This document shows positions 13,229 through 25,952 of a stretch of DNA of 64,000 nt, in pieces (positions within the stretch are counted from its first letter, which is position 1; the number at the start of each line of letters is the position of its first letter). The notes beneath the pieces were generated by a model that was not told the origin of the DNA, did no database searches, and saw only the letters and a list, made by a program, of their open reading frames with translations. Origin of the DNA: Mytilus trossulus. Lineage: Eukaryota; Mollusca; Bivalvia; Mytilida; Mytilidae. The stretch lies in contig NC_086374.1 in assembly GCF_036588685.1 (NCBI RefSeq), positions 91,940,059 through 92,004,058 on the forward strand. Reading direction: 5' to 3'. A program made the translations under genes and the position numbers.

Positions 13229-14378
13229 CACTGTGCTTAAACGGCCGTGGGTAACTTAAGTTACCCACAGCCCAAGATGGCGGACTCTAAACTCGTTGAG
13301 ATGACAGTTGATACGAATTATACTTGTTGCAACGTTTTTCATGATCTATGTAAATATTGATAGGATTTTTGAATAAAGAAATCACCTACCATCACTTCAC
13401 TTTCGTTAATTTTGACTTCACTTTAGCGCACGGCCAACTTTTAAAAAATGTATAAGATGTCCGTAACTTACAAGTTAAAAATAATCAGACTGTCCGTAAC
13501 TTTATTTTCGGATGTGGGTAACTTTTTTTCAAATTTGTAAGATTAACAATTTCAACAGTTAAAGGACAATAAACACTATCAAACCCCTTAATTTTTACAT
13601 AGATTTATACAATAGCGATATGCTTCAAACTAAACAAGAGAAAAAGTAAACCAGAGTGTCACGGATTTTCCGTTAAATTTGAAAAAAATATTCCCGGAAT
13701 AAAACGGGATCTGACGGTACGGCGAAATTTATCTAACATTCTTCTAGCTTTATAGATTGTTCACTGATGAGTCCTTGGCGGAAAAAATGATATTCTTTCC
13801 TTTAAATAATTCTGAATTGTTAGCCAAAAAGGTATGGTCTCTACTATATCTAGTGTGATGTGTTGTTGATTGTGAGAAAAAAATGCCAATATCTAGGAGT
13901 AGATGGAATGCTATATTATTGAACATGTGTCAGTTTATTATAGTAATAAAGGTAGATTTAAAATCTTCTTACAGTTTCATTGACCTCAGGGGTTCAATAA
14001 GATCGGGAATCAAATCATACATATCTTCTTTAGAGGTTTGGACTGATTCATCTGTATTTCTGCTAAGGATTGACCTCTTTGAAAGTTACGGACATCCCTA
14101 TTGGTATAAGGAAAAAAGTTACGGACAAGTTGTTTTGAAGTTACGGACATCATAAGTGTTTTGGCAAATCGTGCTGTAATCGTTTATTTTGTAGTTACTA
14201 ACCACGTTTTACATTGCAGAGTTTCCCTAAAAGATTTATATAACTTTTTAATTACTGAACATTTCTTTTGTATTCATGGTATTGTAATTATATAGGAGCA
14301 AACTTCCTAACCGAAGCCAGGCGGCTCCATCTTGGGCTGTGGGTAACTTAAGTTACCCACGGCCGTTTAAGCACAGTG
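13229..14378. mobile_element. 1150-bp non-autonomous DNA transposon with 52-bp perfect TIRs
   Basis: The ends at 13229-13280 and 14327-14378 are exact reverse complements over 52 bp. The element begins CACTGTG and ends CACAGTG. Each TIR holds a perfect 22-bp palindrome (GTGGGTAACTT followed by its reverse complement). Subterminal repeats face each other: GTCCGTAACTT at 13459 and 13492 on the left, and AAGTTACGGAC at 14083, 14116 and 14138 on the right, with a GTGGGTAACTT at 13514. The flanks are ATTAT (13224-13228) and ATTAT (14379-14383), which fits a 5-bp target duplication in the satellite register. A 3-bp TTA duplication with one more terminal base pair would also fit. No transposase is encoded, and the open frame at 13883-14155 is unrecognised. 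A 5-bp duplication with a CACTGTG end resembles Transib-type elements, but the class is not proven. Confidence 0.85.
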
Positions 14379-15180
14379 ATTATAACATACAAAGACATTA
14401 TAACATACAAAGTCATTATAACATACACAGTCATTATAACATACAAAGACATTATAACATACAAAGACATTATAACATACAAAGACATTATAACATACAA
14501 AGTCATTATAACATACAAAGACATTATAACATACAAAGACATTATAACATACCAAGACATTATAACATACCAAGTCATTATAACATACAAAGTCATTATA
14601 ACATACAAAGACATTATAACATACAAAGACATTATAACATACAAAGACATTATAAGATACAAAGACATTATAACATACAAAGACATTATAACATGCAAAA
14701 ACATTATAACATACAAAGTCATTATAACATACAAAGTCATTAAAACATACAAAGACATTATAACATACAAAGACATTATAACATACAAAGACATTATAAC
14801 ATACAAAGACATTATAACATGCAAAAACATTATAACATACAAAATCATTATAACATACAAAGTCATTAAAACATACAAAGACATTATAACATACAAAGAC
14901 ATTATAACATACACAGTCATTATAACATACACAGTCATTATAACATACAAAAACATTATAACATACAAAGTCATTATAACATACAAAGACATTATAACAT
15001 ACAAAGACATTATAACATACAAAGTCATTATAACATACAAAGACATTATAACATACAAAGTCATTATATCATACAAAGTCATTATACCATACAAAGTCAT
15101 TATAACATACAAAGACATTATAAAATACAAAGACATTATAACATACAAAGTCATTTTAACATACAAAGTCATTATAATAA

Positions 15181-18100
15181 CAAAGGAGGGAGGTTATGTC
15201 TCATAATACCTCCTTGTTATAACATACAAAGTCATTATAACCAAGAAGGGAGGTTATGTCTCATAATACCTCCTTGTTATAACATACAAAGTCATTATAA
15301 CCGAGAAGGGAGTTTATGTCTCATAATACCTCCTTGTTATAACATACAAAGTCATTATAACCAAGGAGGGAGGTTATATCTCATAATACCTCCTTGTTAT
15401 AACATACAAAGTCATTATAACATACAAAGACATTATAACATACACAGTCATTATAACATACAAAGTCATTAAAACATACAAAGTCATTATAACAAAGGAG
15501 GGAGGTTATGTCTCATAATACCTCCTTGTTATAACATACAAAGTCATAACATACAAAGACATTATAACATGCAAAAACATTATAACATACAAAGTCATTA
15601 TAACATACAAAGTCATTAAAACATACAAAGACATTATAACATACAAAGCCATTATAACATACAAAGACATTATAACATACAAAGACATTATAACATACAA
15701 AGACATTATAACATACAAAGTCATTATAACATACAAAGTCATTATAACATACCAAGTCATTAAAACATACAAAGTCATTATAACATACACAGTCATTATA
15801 ACATACAAAGACATTATAACATACCAAGTCATTATAACATACAAAGTCATTATAACATACACAGTCATTATAACATACAAAGTCATTATAACAAAGGAGG
15901 GAGGTTATGTCTCATAATACCTCCTTGTTATAACATACAAAGTCATAACATACAAAGACATTATAACATGCAAAAACATTATAAGATACAAAGACATTAT
16001 AACATACAAAGACATTATAACATGCAAAAACATTATAACATACAAAGTCATTATAACATACAAAGTCATTAAAACATACAAAGAATTATAACATACAAAG
16101 ACATTATAACATACAAAGACATTATAACATACAAAGTCATTATAACATACAAAGTCATTATAACATACAAAGACATTATAACATACAAAGTCATTATATC
16201 ATACAAAGTCATTATACTATACAAAGTCATTATAACATACAAAGTCATTATAACATACAAAGACATTATAACATACAAAGACATTATAACATACCAAGAC
16301 ATTATAACATACCAAGTCATTATAACATACAAAGTCATTATAACATACAAAGACATTATAACATACAAAGACATTATAAGATACAAAGACATTATAACAT
16401 ACAAAGACATTATAACATGCAAAAACATTATAACATACAAAGTCATTATAACATACAAAGTCATTAAAACATACAAAGACATTATAACATATAAAGACAT
16501 TATAACATACAAAGACATTATAACATACAAAGACATTATAACATGCAAAAACATTATAACATACAAAATCATTATAACATACAAAGTCATTAAAACATAC
16601 AAAGACATTATAACATACAAAGACATTATAACATACAAAGACATTATAACATACACAGTCATTATAACATACAAAAACATTATAACATACAAAGTCATTA
16701 TAACATACAAAGACATTATAACATACAAAGACATTATAACATACAAAGTCATTATAACATACAAAGACATTATAACATACAAAGTCATTATATCATACAA
16801 AGTCATTATACCATACAAAGTCATTATAACATACAAAGACATTATAAAATACAAAGACATTATAACATACAAAGTCATTTTAACATACAAAGTCATTATA
16901 ATAACAAAGGAGGGAGGTTATGTCTCATAATACCTCCTTGTTATAACATACAAAGTCATTATAACCAAGAAGGGAGGTTATGTCTCATAATACCTCCTTG
17001 TTATAACATTCAAAGTCATTATAACCAAGAAGGGAGTTTATGTCTCATAATACCTCCTTGTTATAACATACAAAGTCATTATAACCAAGGAGGGAGGTTA
17101 TATCTCATAATACCTCCTTGTTATAACATACAAAGTCATTATAACATACAAAGACATTATAACATACACAGTCATTATAACATACAAAGTCATTAAAACA
17201 TACAAAGTCATTATAACAAAGGAGGGAGGTTATGTCTCATAATACCTCCTTGTTATAACATACAAAGTCATAACATACAAAGACATTATAACATGCAAAA
17301 ACATTATAACATACAAAGTCATTATAACATACAAAGTCATTAAAACATACAAAGACATTATAACATACAAAGCCATTATAACATACAAAGACATTATAAC
17401 ATACAAAGACATTATAACATACAAAGACATTATAACATACAAAGTCATTATAACATACAAAGTCATTATAACATACCAAGTCATTAAAACATACAAAGTC
17501 ATTATAACATACACATTCATTATAACATACAAAGACATTATAACATACCAAGTCATTATAACATACAAAGTCATTATAACATACACAGTCATTATAACAT
17601 ACAAAGTCATTATAACAAAGGAGGGAGGTTATGTCTCATAATACCTCCTTGTTATAACATACAAAGTCATAACATACAAAGACATTATAACATGCAAAAA
17701 CATTATAAGATACAAAGACATTATAACATACAAAGACATTATAACATGCAAAAACATTATAACATACAAAGTCATTATAACATACAAAGTCATTAAAACA
17801 TACAAAGAATTATAACATACAAAGACATTATAACATACAAAGACATTATAACATACAAAGTCATTATAACATACAAAGTCATTATAACATACAAAGACAT
17901 TATAACATACAAAGTCATTATATCATACAAAGTCATTATACTATACAAAGTCATTATAACATACAAAGACATTATAACATACAAAGACATTATAACATAC
18001 AAAGTCATTAAAACATACAAAGTCATTATAACATACAAAGACATTATAACATACAAAGACATTATAACATACAAAGACATTATAAGATACAAAGACATTA

Positions 18101-18620
18101 TAACATACAAAGACATTATAACACGCAAAAACATTATAACATACAAAGTCATTATAACATACAAAGTCATTAAAACATACAAAGACATTATAACATACAA
18201 AGACATTATAACATACAAAGACATTATAACATACAAAGACATTATAACATACAAAGTCATTATATCATACAAAGTCATTATACCATACAAAGTCATTATA
18301 ACATACAAAGACATTATAACATACAAAGACATTATAACATACAAAATCATTAAAACATACAAAGTCATTATAACATACAAAGACATTATAACATACAAAG
18401 TCATTATAACATACAAAGTCATTATAACATACAAAGACATTATAACATACAAAGTCATTATAACATACAAAGTCATTATAAGATACAAAGTCATTATAAG
18501 ATACAAAGACATTATAACATACAAAGTCATTATAACATACAAAGTCATTATAACATACAAAGACATTATATCATACAAAGTCATTATAACAAACAAAGGA
18601 GGGAGGTTATGTCTCATAAT
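15181..18620. repeat. Higher-order duplication in the satellite, 1724-bp period
   Basis: The block at about 15181-16904 recurs at 16905-18620. Offsets of corresponding landmarks are exactly 1724 bp: the cassette at 15181 and 16905, and the rare AAAGCCATTATAAC variant at about 15648 and 17372. Private variants are shared in order, so a long segment was duplicated rather than single units. The end of the second block diverges. A shorter block of about 500 bp is partly repeated at 18.6-19.1 and 19.1-19.4 kb. Confidence 0.85.
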
Positions 18621-20815
18621 ACCTCCTTGTTATAACATACAAAGTCATTATAACATACAAAGTCATTAAAACATACAAAGTTATTATACCATACAAAGTC
18701 ATTATAACATACAAAGACATTATAAGATACAAAGACATTATAACATACCAAGTCATTAAAACATACAAAGTCATTATAACATACACAGTCATTATAACAT
18801 ACAAAGACATTATAACATACCAAGTCATTATAACATACAAAGTCACTATAACATACACAGTCATTATAACATACAAAGTCATTATAACATACAAAGTCAT
18901 TATAACATACAAAGACATTATAACATACCAAGTCATTAAAACATACAAAGTCATTATAACATACAAAGTCATTATAAGATACAAAGTCATTATAAGATAC
19001 AAAGACATTATAACATACAAAGTCATTATAACATACAAAGTCATTATAACATACAAAGACATTATATCATACAAAGTCATTATAACAAACAAAGGAGGGA
19101 GGTTATGTCTCATAATACCTCCTTGTTATAACATACAAAGTCATTATAACATACAAAGTCATTAAAACATACAAAGTTATTATACCATACAAAGTCATTA
19201 TAACATACAAAGACATTATAAGATACAAAGACATTATAACATACCAAGTCATTAAAACATACAAAGTCATTATAACATACAAAGTCATTATAAGATACAA
19301 AGACATTATAACATACAAAGTCATTATAACATACAAAGTAATTATAACATACAAAGTCATTATAACATACAAAGTCATTATAACATACAAAGACATTATA
19401 TCATACAAAGTCATTATAACATACAAAGTCATTATAACATACAAAGACATTAAAACATACAAAGTCATTATAACATACAAAGTCATTATAACATACACAG
19501 ACATTATAACATACAAAGACATTATAACATACAAAGTCATTATAACATACAAAGTCATTATAACATACAAAGTCATTATAACATACAAAGTCATTATAAC
19601 ATACAAAGACATTATAACATACAAAGACATTATAACATACAAAGTCATTATAACATACAAAGTCATTATAACATACAAAGTCATTATAAGATACAAGGAC
19701 ATTATAACATACAAAGTCATTATAACATACAAAGACATTATAACATACAAAGTCATTATAACATACAAAGTCATTATAACATACAAAGTCATTATAACAT
19801 ACAAAGTCATTATAACATACAAAGTCATTAAAACATACAAAGTCATTAAAACATACAAAGTCATTAAAACATACAAAGTCATTATAACATACACAGTCAT
19901 TATAACATACAAAGTCATTATAACATACAAAGTCATTAAAACATACAAAGTCATTAAAACATACAAAGTCATTATAACATACAAAGTCATTATAACATAC
20001 AAAGTCATTATAACATACAAAGTCATTATAACATACAAAGTCATTATAACATACACAGTCATTATAACATACAAAGTCATTATAACATACAAAGTCATTA
20101 TAACATACACAGTCATTATAACATACAAAGACATTATAGCATACAAAGACATTATAACATACAAAGTCATTATAACATACAAAGTCATTATAACATACAA
20201 AGTCATTATAACATACAAAGACATTATAACATACACAGTCATTATAACATACAAAGTCATTATAACATACAAAGTCATTATAACATACACAGTCATTATA
20301 ACATACAAAAACATTATAACATACAAAGTCATTATAACATACAAAGTCATTATAACATACAAAGTCATTATAACATACAAAGTCATTATAACATACAAAG
20401 TCATTATAACATACACAGTCATTATAACATACAAAGACATTATAACATACAAAGACATTATAACATACAAAGTCATTATAACATACAAAGACATTATAAG
20501 ATACAAAGTCATTATAACATACAAAGACACAATAACATACAAAGTCATTATAACATACAAAGTCATTATAACATACAAAGACATTATAAGATACAAAGTC
20601 ATTATAACATACAAAGACACAATAACATACAAAGTCATTATAAAATGTAAAGACATTATAACATACAAAGTCATTATAACATACAAATTAAGTCATTAAA
20701 ACATACAAAGTCATTATAACATACAAAGTCATTATAAGATACAAAGTCATTATAAGATACAAATTAATTATAAGATACAAAGTCATTATAACATACACAG
20801 TCTTTAACCCATATA

Positions 20816-21384
20816 AAAAGCGACACCCGGACATACATAGTTTACAAATTGATAAAAGTCTTACTGAATTTTACAATTATGAAAAGACAATTTGTATGGA
20901 TATCGATTTCAAGTTACTTGTTGTTCTGGCCACACACATTTAAATCATTGCCCAACGCCCCCCCCCCCCCCCCTCACATATTTTCCCCAAACATTTTATT
21001 TTATTTTATAAAATGCGGATAAGTATTTGTATTTTTTTCCAAGCCGCTTTTTGTTGTGGTAAATATTAAAAAGATAAAAAGGGGTCACAAGAGCGTTTCA
21101 ATCAACGTAAAATCTCGACCCTTTAACTGTTTCGAGCACTAACACATATTTCATATCAAAGTCAAGGACGATTCTTGAACAAAATAATGCCGGTTTTCGT
21201 TGTTAGAATATAGTACATAAAATGAGAAGCTACGGTGCTTCCTTCAATTGCAATATCGTTTGCCGGCGGAACAAAACTATCCATTCCTACTGCATGTTCA
21301 TGTACCTGTCCTGAGTCAGGAGCCTGTTGTACAGTAGTTGTCGTTAGAATGTGTGGTTCATATGTACTTCTCCGATTGTACAAA
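20816..21384. other. Satellite edge and unique AT-rich DNA
   Basis: The satellite decays after about 20790. A poly-C run of about 16 bases lies at 20957-20972. No gene is recognised. A minus-strand open frame at 21162-21485 runs into an interspersed repeat and is not supported as coding. Confidence 0.4.
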
Positions 21385-21600
21385 GAATAGATTTTTTTAA
21401 CCAATAAAATTGAGAAAGGAAATGGTGAATGCGTCAAATCGACAACCAACCGACCATAGAGCAGACAACAGCCGAAGGCTACCAATGGGTCTTCAATATA
21501 GCGAGAATTCCCGCACCCGTAGGTGTCCTTCAGATGGCCCCTAAAATATATGCATACTACTAGTATATGATACTAGTACAGTGATTATGGACAAGTCACA
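21385..21600. repeat. Interspersed repeat, copy 1
   Basis: Shares blocks in order with 43780-43960: GGAAATGG(T/G)GAATG(C/T)GTCAAA, GGTCTTCAAT(A/G)TAGCGA, ATTCCCGCACCCG(T/G)AGG and GGCCCCTAAA, then CAGTGAT. Same orientation, about 80% similar by eye. The family is unknown to me. The repeats show no obvious terminal structure. Confidence 0.65.
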
Positions 21601-21987
21601 TGCATCGTTTAATCAGTGTTTACTGACGGCCTGTTTAACTTATTACGCGGGAAAATATAGTGTATCTATTCAAAGTTAACGTTTAAACCCTGCTGCATAT
21701 GTAAACCACAAACATGAGGTGCAAAAGTTTGTACATCATATCCGGATTTCGACAAACAATGTCTCTTCATATAGAAATTAAATGTCATTTCTCTTGTCCT
21801 TTTATCAATAGTTTAAGGTATAACCGACGATGAGGAATTTTGTAGTGTAAGACAAGTAGCTTAATATGATCTTATTTCTGTAAGGATCGGTTTGTTTTCG
21901 ATTTTTGCTGATAAGGTGTGATATTTGGGATGGTAAACCAGCACAAACAGCACTCTTAGCAAATAAAATAAATCAATCCTTGTTTCT

Positions 21988-22358
21988 ATGATGAGTTTAT
22001 TAACAACCACAGCTGGTGGAGTTTTATTCCCCGAACACAGTGGTAGTCAGCAATTCTGTGTTGACATGATTTGATATTATTGATATGGTCAAATACTCAT
22101 TATTTAACTGTTTACAAAACTTTGAATTTTTGAAACAGATTAAGGCTTTTCTACCTCAGGAATTGATTACCGTAGCTGTATATTGCAAAATTATTAGGAA
22201 TTTTTGGTCATTAATGTTTTTCAATTTCATACTTTATTTTTTTTTTTTTTTTTTTAACTTTTTTTATTCGAGCGTCACTGATGAGTCTTGTAGTTGTAGA
22301 CGAAACGCGCGTCTGGTACAAAGAAAATTATTCTTGGTATATTTATGATGAGTTTATT
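21988..22358 (+). mobile_element. Divergent retrozyme-like element with one hammerhead
   Basis: About 357 bp from ATGATGAGTTTATT at 21988 to the same 14-mer at 22345, consistent with one unit of a tandem or circular template. It shares landmarks with the other hammerhead elements in order: CTGGTGGA near 22014, GTGTTGACATGA near 22060, GTTTACAAAACTTTGAAT near 22110, and the ribozyme at 22272. The rest has diverged, including a T-run near 22240. It is probably a distinct subfamily. Confidence 0.7.
22272..22320 (+). ncRNA. Hammerhead ribozyme motif (type I), divergent copy
   Basis: Core CTGATGA at 22278-22284, stem II GTC/GAC around a 12-nt loop, GAAA at 22302-22305, a minimal stem III in ACGCGCGT, and cleavage triplet GTC ending at 22313. 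Stem I is weaker than in the other copies because TGGTAC replaces TGGCGT opposite GCGTCA. All core nucleotides known to be essential are present. Confidence 0.75.
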
Positions 22359-23522
22359 GTTGCATGACATTTTTGTCTTTTATTGTAAAAGTTCAAATCG
22401 GCTGAAGTTGTTAACACAAGAGAAACATTTTTAATGTATTTAATCTCGAAAAAGTGCTCACCATTGAATGTGACGGTATTGCATTCTAATATCAAAGTTA
22501 GAATCTAGACTAGACATTCAGTTGGTGGGTGTCAGAAGTTGAGAGTTCCAGACTTCCATAACATGCTCGTGGTTGATGTTGGTATAGAGATTATTGGGGA
22601 TGTTGGTGTAGAAAGATAACATCAAGCGAGACATGAATTATTCCGGGTAGGGGAGGGTTCAAGGATTCTTTTTTTTCTGTGCTGTATCTTGTATTTAGGA
22701 TGGTATATTTTCTTCTTGTGGTCTTAGATGATAATCAACAAATTCTGATATTTTCTCTGTAGGGTGGTCATTGTCAGAAAAAGTTAGTTTACCTGGATAA
22801 TTGACTGTGTATTTTGGACAGAAAATCGAAAAGCTCCAGTTTTGATTTTTCATGTTTCAGACATTTAAAATCGTCTTCTATAATATGACCCTGTTCACAC
22901 TTTATTTTCAAGTTTGTGGTATATCCTTTTGGTTAAATTAAGGGTTTGGATAAGAGTCTAATTTCTATAAAATCTTTCACCAGAAAGCTGACGTTCTACC
23001 TTTTGAATGTTATTGTATTTGCCCTTGACTACAACAGCGATGCCTTTTAATATCTTCTAGTTTATATTTCCCTAAATCGACCAAATACTGGTCATTAGAT
23101 ACAGGAAGATGTGGTATGAGTGCCAATGAATGCCAACTCTACATCCAAGTTACAATTTATAAAAGTAAACCATTGTATGTAAGTGAACCTACTTGTATAA
23201 AAGTACATACCCCGGCCTGATTAAGTTTTATGTAGGAGGTCCGAGGTGTCTTGTATATATTTTGTTTTTGTTCTAGAGTTTAAAAGTAGCAGAATGGTGT
23301 TACTTGTGGCAATATACCTATGTTTTCGTCTTCAATTGAAACGAAATATGAAGATATTTTCGTTATTTCATGCACATGCGCAAGTAGTCCATATTTTTTT
23401 CATTGGACTTGAGGTAAGTGGATATATTATGATAACTATCAAAAGATTTTAATCTAGTTATTATATTCTGATCACTAGACAGGACGATTCGAAGACAATG
23501 ATGTACTAAGGGCTTAGACTAT
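22359..23522. other. Gene-free, interspersed fragments
   Basis: No exon is recognised. A fragment at about 23096-23175 (ACAGGAAGATGTGGTATGAGTGCCAATGA region) belongs to the short interspersed family seen complete at 60991-61130. The rest is AT-rich with no visible repeat structure. Confidence 0.4.
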
Positions 23523-23876
23523 TGATAACTATTACCACTACTGCTGGTGGACGTTTCGTCCCCGATAATATCACCAGCCGTGTAGTCAGCACTTCAGTGT
23601 TGACATGAATATCAATTTTATGGTAATTTTGTTTTATAAATTTTCTGTTTACAAAACTTTGAATCTTTTTAAAAACTAAGGATTTTCTTATCCTATAAAT
23701 AGATAACCTTAGTCGTATTTGGCACAACTTTTTAGAACTTTGGATCCTCAATGCTCTTTAACTTTGTACTTGTTTGGCTTTATACATATTTTGAAATGAG
23801 CGTCACTGATGAGTCTTATGTAGACAAAACGCGCGTCTGGCGTACTAAATTATAATCCTGATACCTTTGATAACTT
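23523..23876 (+). mobile_element. Retrozyme-like element, single unit
   Basis: About 350 bp, homologous along its length to the array at 34955-35697. It begins TGATAACTATTACC and ends with the ribozyme and CCTTTGATAACT, so the same TGATAACT octamer stands at both ends. It contains GGTGGACGTTTCGTCCCCGA, GTGTTGACATGAATATCAAT and GTTTACAAAACTTTGAATC. No protein is encoded. Confidence 0.8.
23800..23843 (+). ncRNA. Hammerhead ribozyme motif, core-mutated
   Basis: Same architecture as the intact copies (GCGTCA, CTGATGAG, TC-loop-GA, GCGCGTC, TGGCGT), but the conserved G of GAAA is A (GACAAAAC). That guanine is part of the catalytic core of hammerheads, so this copy is predicted to be inactive or very slow. 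Confidence 0.8.
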
Positions 23877-24636
23877 TTTTTATGCACGGAAACCATTAAT
23901 CATTATGTTAAAATTTTAAGTGTTTACAGTGTATTGTTTAAACAATATTCTATTAACGACCATTAACAAAATTTGTCGAAGATGACTAGCTGAAAAAGAC
24001 TGGTTGTCTACCTTCCTGACAGTTCAACTGTTGTTCACGGATTCTGAGTATCTGCTTTCACGGTTTTATCCACACCAGGGTCCATGAAATCTTTACCAGA
24101 AAAATCTGTATAATTTTTGCAGTTTTTAATTGCAGAATTTGGAACCTTTTAAATACAAAAATACAGAATTTTCAAATGAGAAAGAGTAAACAAAACCTGA
24201 TTAAATTGATTTGTTTTGTGGTGGATGCTGCTAAAGGGTTATCATGCATTATTGGAATACTTAAGTTATTATATTTCTTGATACGACTACTACCCAACGG
24301 CAAGAGAGTTATAAATCAATGAAAATGATAATTTAAAGTTTAATATATTCCTTTCTCATAAATTACCTTAATTAATATGGATTCTTTTCTCCATTGATCG
24401 ACAATTTTTGATTGCGTCAGTTCCGGTATTGCATCTATGATTATTGTAACCGGTACATATATCATAATAAATTATGCCAATTACGATAACAACTCAAATA
24501 TTCGCAGAAAGCATTGTGTATGCCAAAACATACATAGTATGAATGCTATTTGCAATCAAATTCATAGTTCAAATGTAGTGTGTCGAATGACCCGCTATAA
24601 TGAATTCATGAAAACAATTATTTGGTTTGATTTTGA

Positions 24637-24705
24637 CAGGATTCGAATCCACGACCTCCCGTACATGTAGCGACAAACACTCTACCACGATAGCACCGAC
24701 GAGGT
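24637..24705 (-). other. tRNA-like sequence (SINE head or tRNA pseudogene)
   Basis: On the minus strand an A-box-like GTGCTATCGTGGTAGAGTG is followed about 25 nt later by a perfect B-box GGATTCGAATCC. The spacing fits a tRNA-derived pol III promoter. The acceptor stem does not pair convincingly, so a functional tRNA is unlikely. Confidence 0.5.
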
Positions 24706-24969
24706 TAAGTTTATATACGAGATTCATGGCGTGAATGTAATTAAATTATGTTCAGTATGGAAAGGTTCTATCCATATCAGGAAATAGTTTGCCATGATAT
24801 TTTAAATTTATGCTAAAATATCATACCAAAGAAACAGTCAGAGGTTTTCCGGTATCGAAATGCCATGGATACTAAATTTAATTTAACCAGGATGTTTGCT
24901 TCTGCATTTAAAAAAAACCAAGCCTTTTAGAAGTCGGTTATAAATTGATAGTTTATGCATAAAGGGGGA

Positions 24970-25045
24970 CAATCCAATTAAAATATTGATCTCTGATTAC
25001 ATATGTAGTATAACGTAATCAGAGATCAATATTTTAATTAGATTG
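24970..25045. repeat. 31-bp foldback hairpin
   Basis: Arms 24970-25000 and 25015-25045 are reverse complements with one mismatch, around a 14-nt loop. The arm core is AAAATATTGATCTCTGATTA. Probably the fused ends of a small foldback element. No product is seen. Confidence 0.85.
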
Positions 25046-25606
25046 AAAGGGGGAAAAAGCAGAAAAAAATTAAGGTTCCGTGTACTCGTTTTGTTAGTTG
25101 GTCCAAGGACACAGTTGTATAATCCCTAAGGTAAACAGTGTATAGCTTGCATGTTTTATTTGATACACTTTCCCAATTTATTTCTTGACATTAAATTCAT
25201 GAAATATTAAGTAGGGGGTGTAATTACATGTTAAAAGAATTTGGGTGCTGAATCTTTATGTTAAGTAGTGGTTTGGTACAGTTCAAAAAGGTCAAGTTTT
25301 ATCACGTCCGAAGCTGTCAAACTGAATTGTACACCCCCTTAACACAGAATTGTCAATACTTTGAGTTAGAGCTGGTAGAAGTTGCTATAATTTTGATATT
25401 ATTTGTCCCAGTAGTAGTACACTACACTGTAAAAAAAAAGTTATGAGAAAGAGCAGGTGCGTTTGTTTTAATTTGAATTTATTGTCTAAAAGAAATGCAC
25501 TACGAAATAACTGTGTTCTAGGGCCAGTTTATAAATAAAGGAACTAAAAAACATTTAAAATTGGTACACTATGATTTTTCTTAAAAAAACTATGATAAAG
25601 GGTTTT

Positions 25607-25764
25607 ATGGCACAACTTTTTTGGAATTTTGAATCCTCAATGCTCTTCAACTTTGTACTTGTTTGGCTTTATAAATATTTAGATATGAGCGTCACTGATG
25701 AGTCTTATGTAGACGAAACGCGCGTCTGGTGTACTAAATTATAATCCTGGTACCTTTGATAACT
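25607..25764 (+). mobile_element. 5'-truncated retrozyme-like element
   Basis: Starts inside the unit at TGGCACAACTTTTTTGGAATT and runs through the ribozyme to the family's usual end, CCTTTGATAACT. The missing 5' part is consistent with incomplete reverse transcription, though recombination could also explain it. Confidence 0.8.
25689..25732 (+). ncRNA. Hammerhead ribozyme motif (type I), intact core
   Basis: Stem I GCGTCA pairs with TGGTGT (two more G-T pairs than in other copies). Core CTGATGA, stem II GTC/GAC with the 7-nt loop TTATGTA, GAAA, short stem III in ACGCGCGT, cleavage after GTC. All essential core positions are present. Confidence 0.85.
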
Positions 25765-25952
25765 AATTATAAGGTTTATTATGAAAAGTAGAATAAGGCA
25801 AGCGATATTTTTTTTTATTTGCTATATTGATATAACCAGAGGATTCAGAAACATTGGCAATAACTAAAAAAATAACCAAAAGGAGCGAACATCTTCAAGA
25901 TAGTTGTTATTGCTAGCTGTAATATATTTAATTAAAAAAGTATGAATCTGCA

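Larger units (their letters stand above)
11925..20815. repeat. Large satellite: 18-bp units with hairpin cassettes
   Basis: About 8.9 kb, minus a transposon at 13229-14378, built from the 18-bp unit ATTATAACATACAAAGTC and one- or two-base variants (AAAGAC, CACAGTC, TAAAAC, CATGCAAAAAC). In the left half, 60-bp units alternate with it, made of one 18-bp unit plus a cassette of about 42 bp with GGAGGTTATGTCTCATAATA and ending CCTCCTTGTTAT. The cassette folds on itself (GGTTATG against CATAATACC). About 25 cassettes are visible, the last near 19092-19130; from there to 20.8 kb the array is nearly pure 18-mer. Because 18 is a multiple of three, long frames stay open (for example minus strand 20686-19103) and read as a repeating six-residue peptide. 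These are not genes. Confidence 0.95.

Noticed and set aside
14348-20686. Very long open frames (up to 527 codons) across the satellite, coding (YVIMTL)-type repeats on the minus strand and (NIQRHY)-type repeats on the plus strand
   Set aside because: The 18-bp period is a multiple of three, so any frame without a stop in one unit stays open through the array. Several frames are open on both strands at once, there is no start or splice context, and the peptide is pure repeat.
24637-24705. A functional tRNA gene on the minus strand
   Set aside because: A and B boxes are good, but the acceptor stem does not pair and no clean anticodon arm forms. More likely a SINE head or pseudogene.
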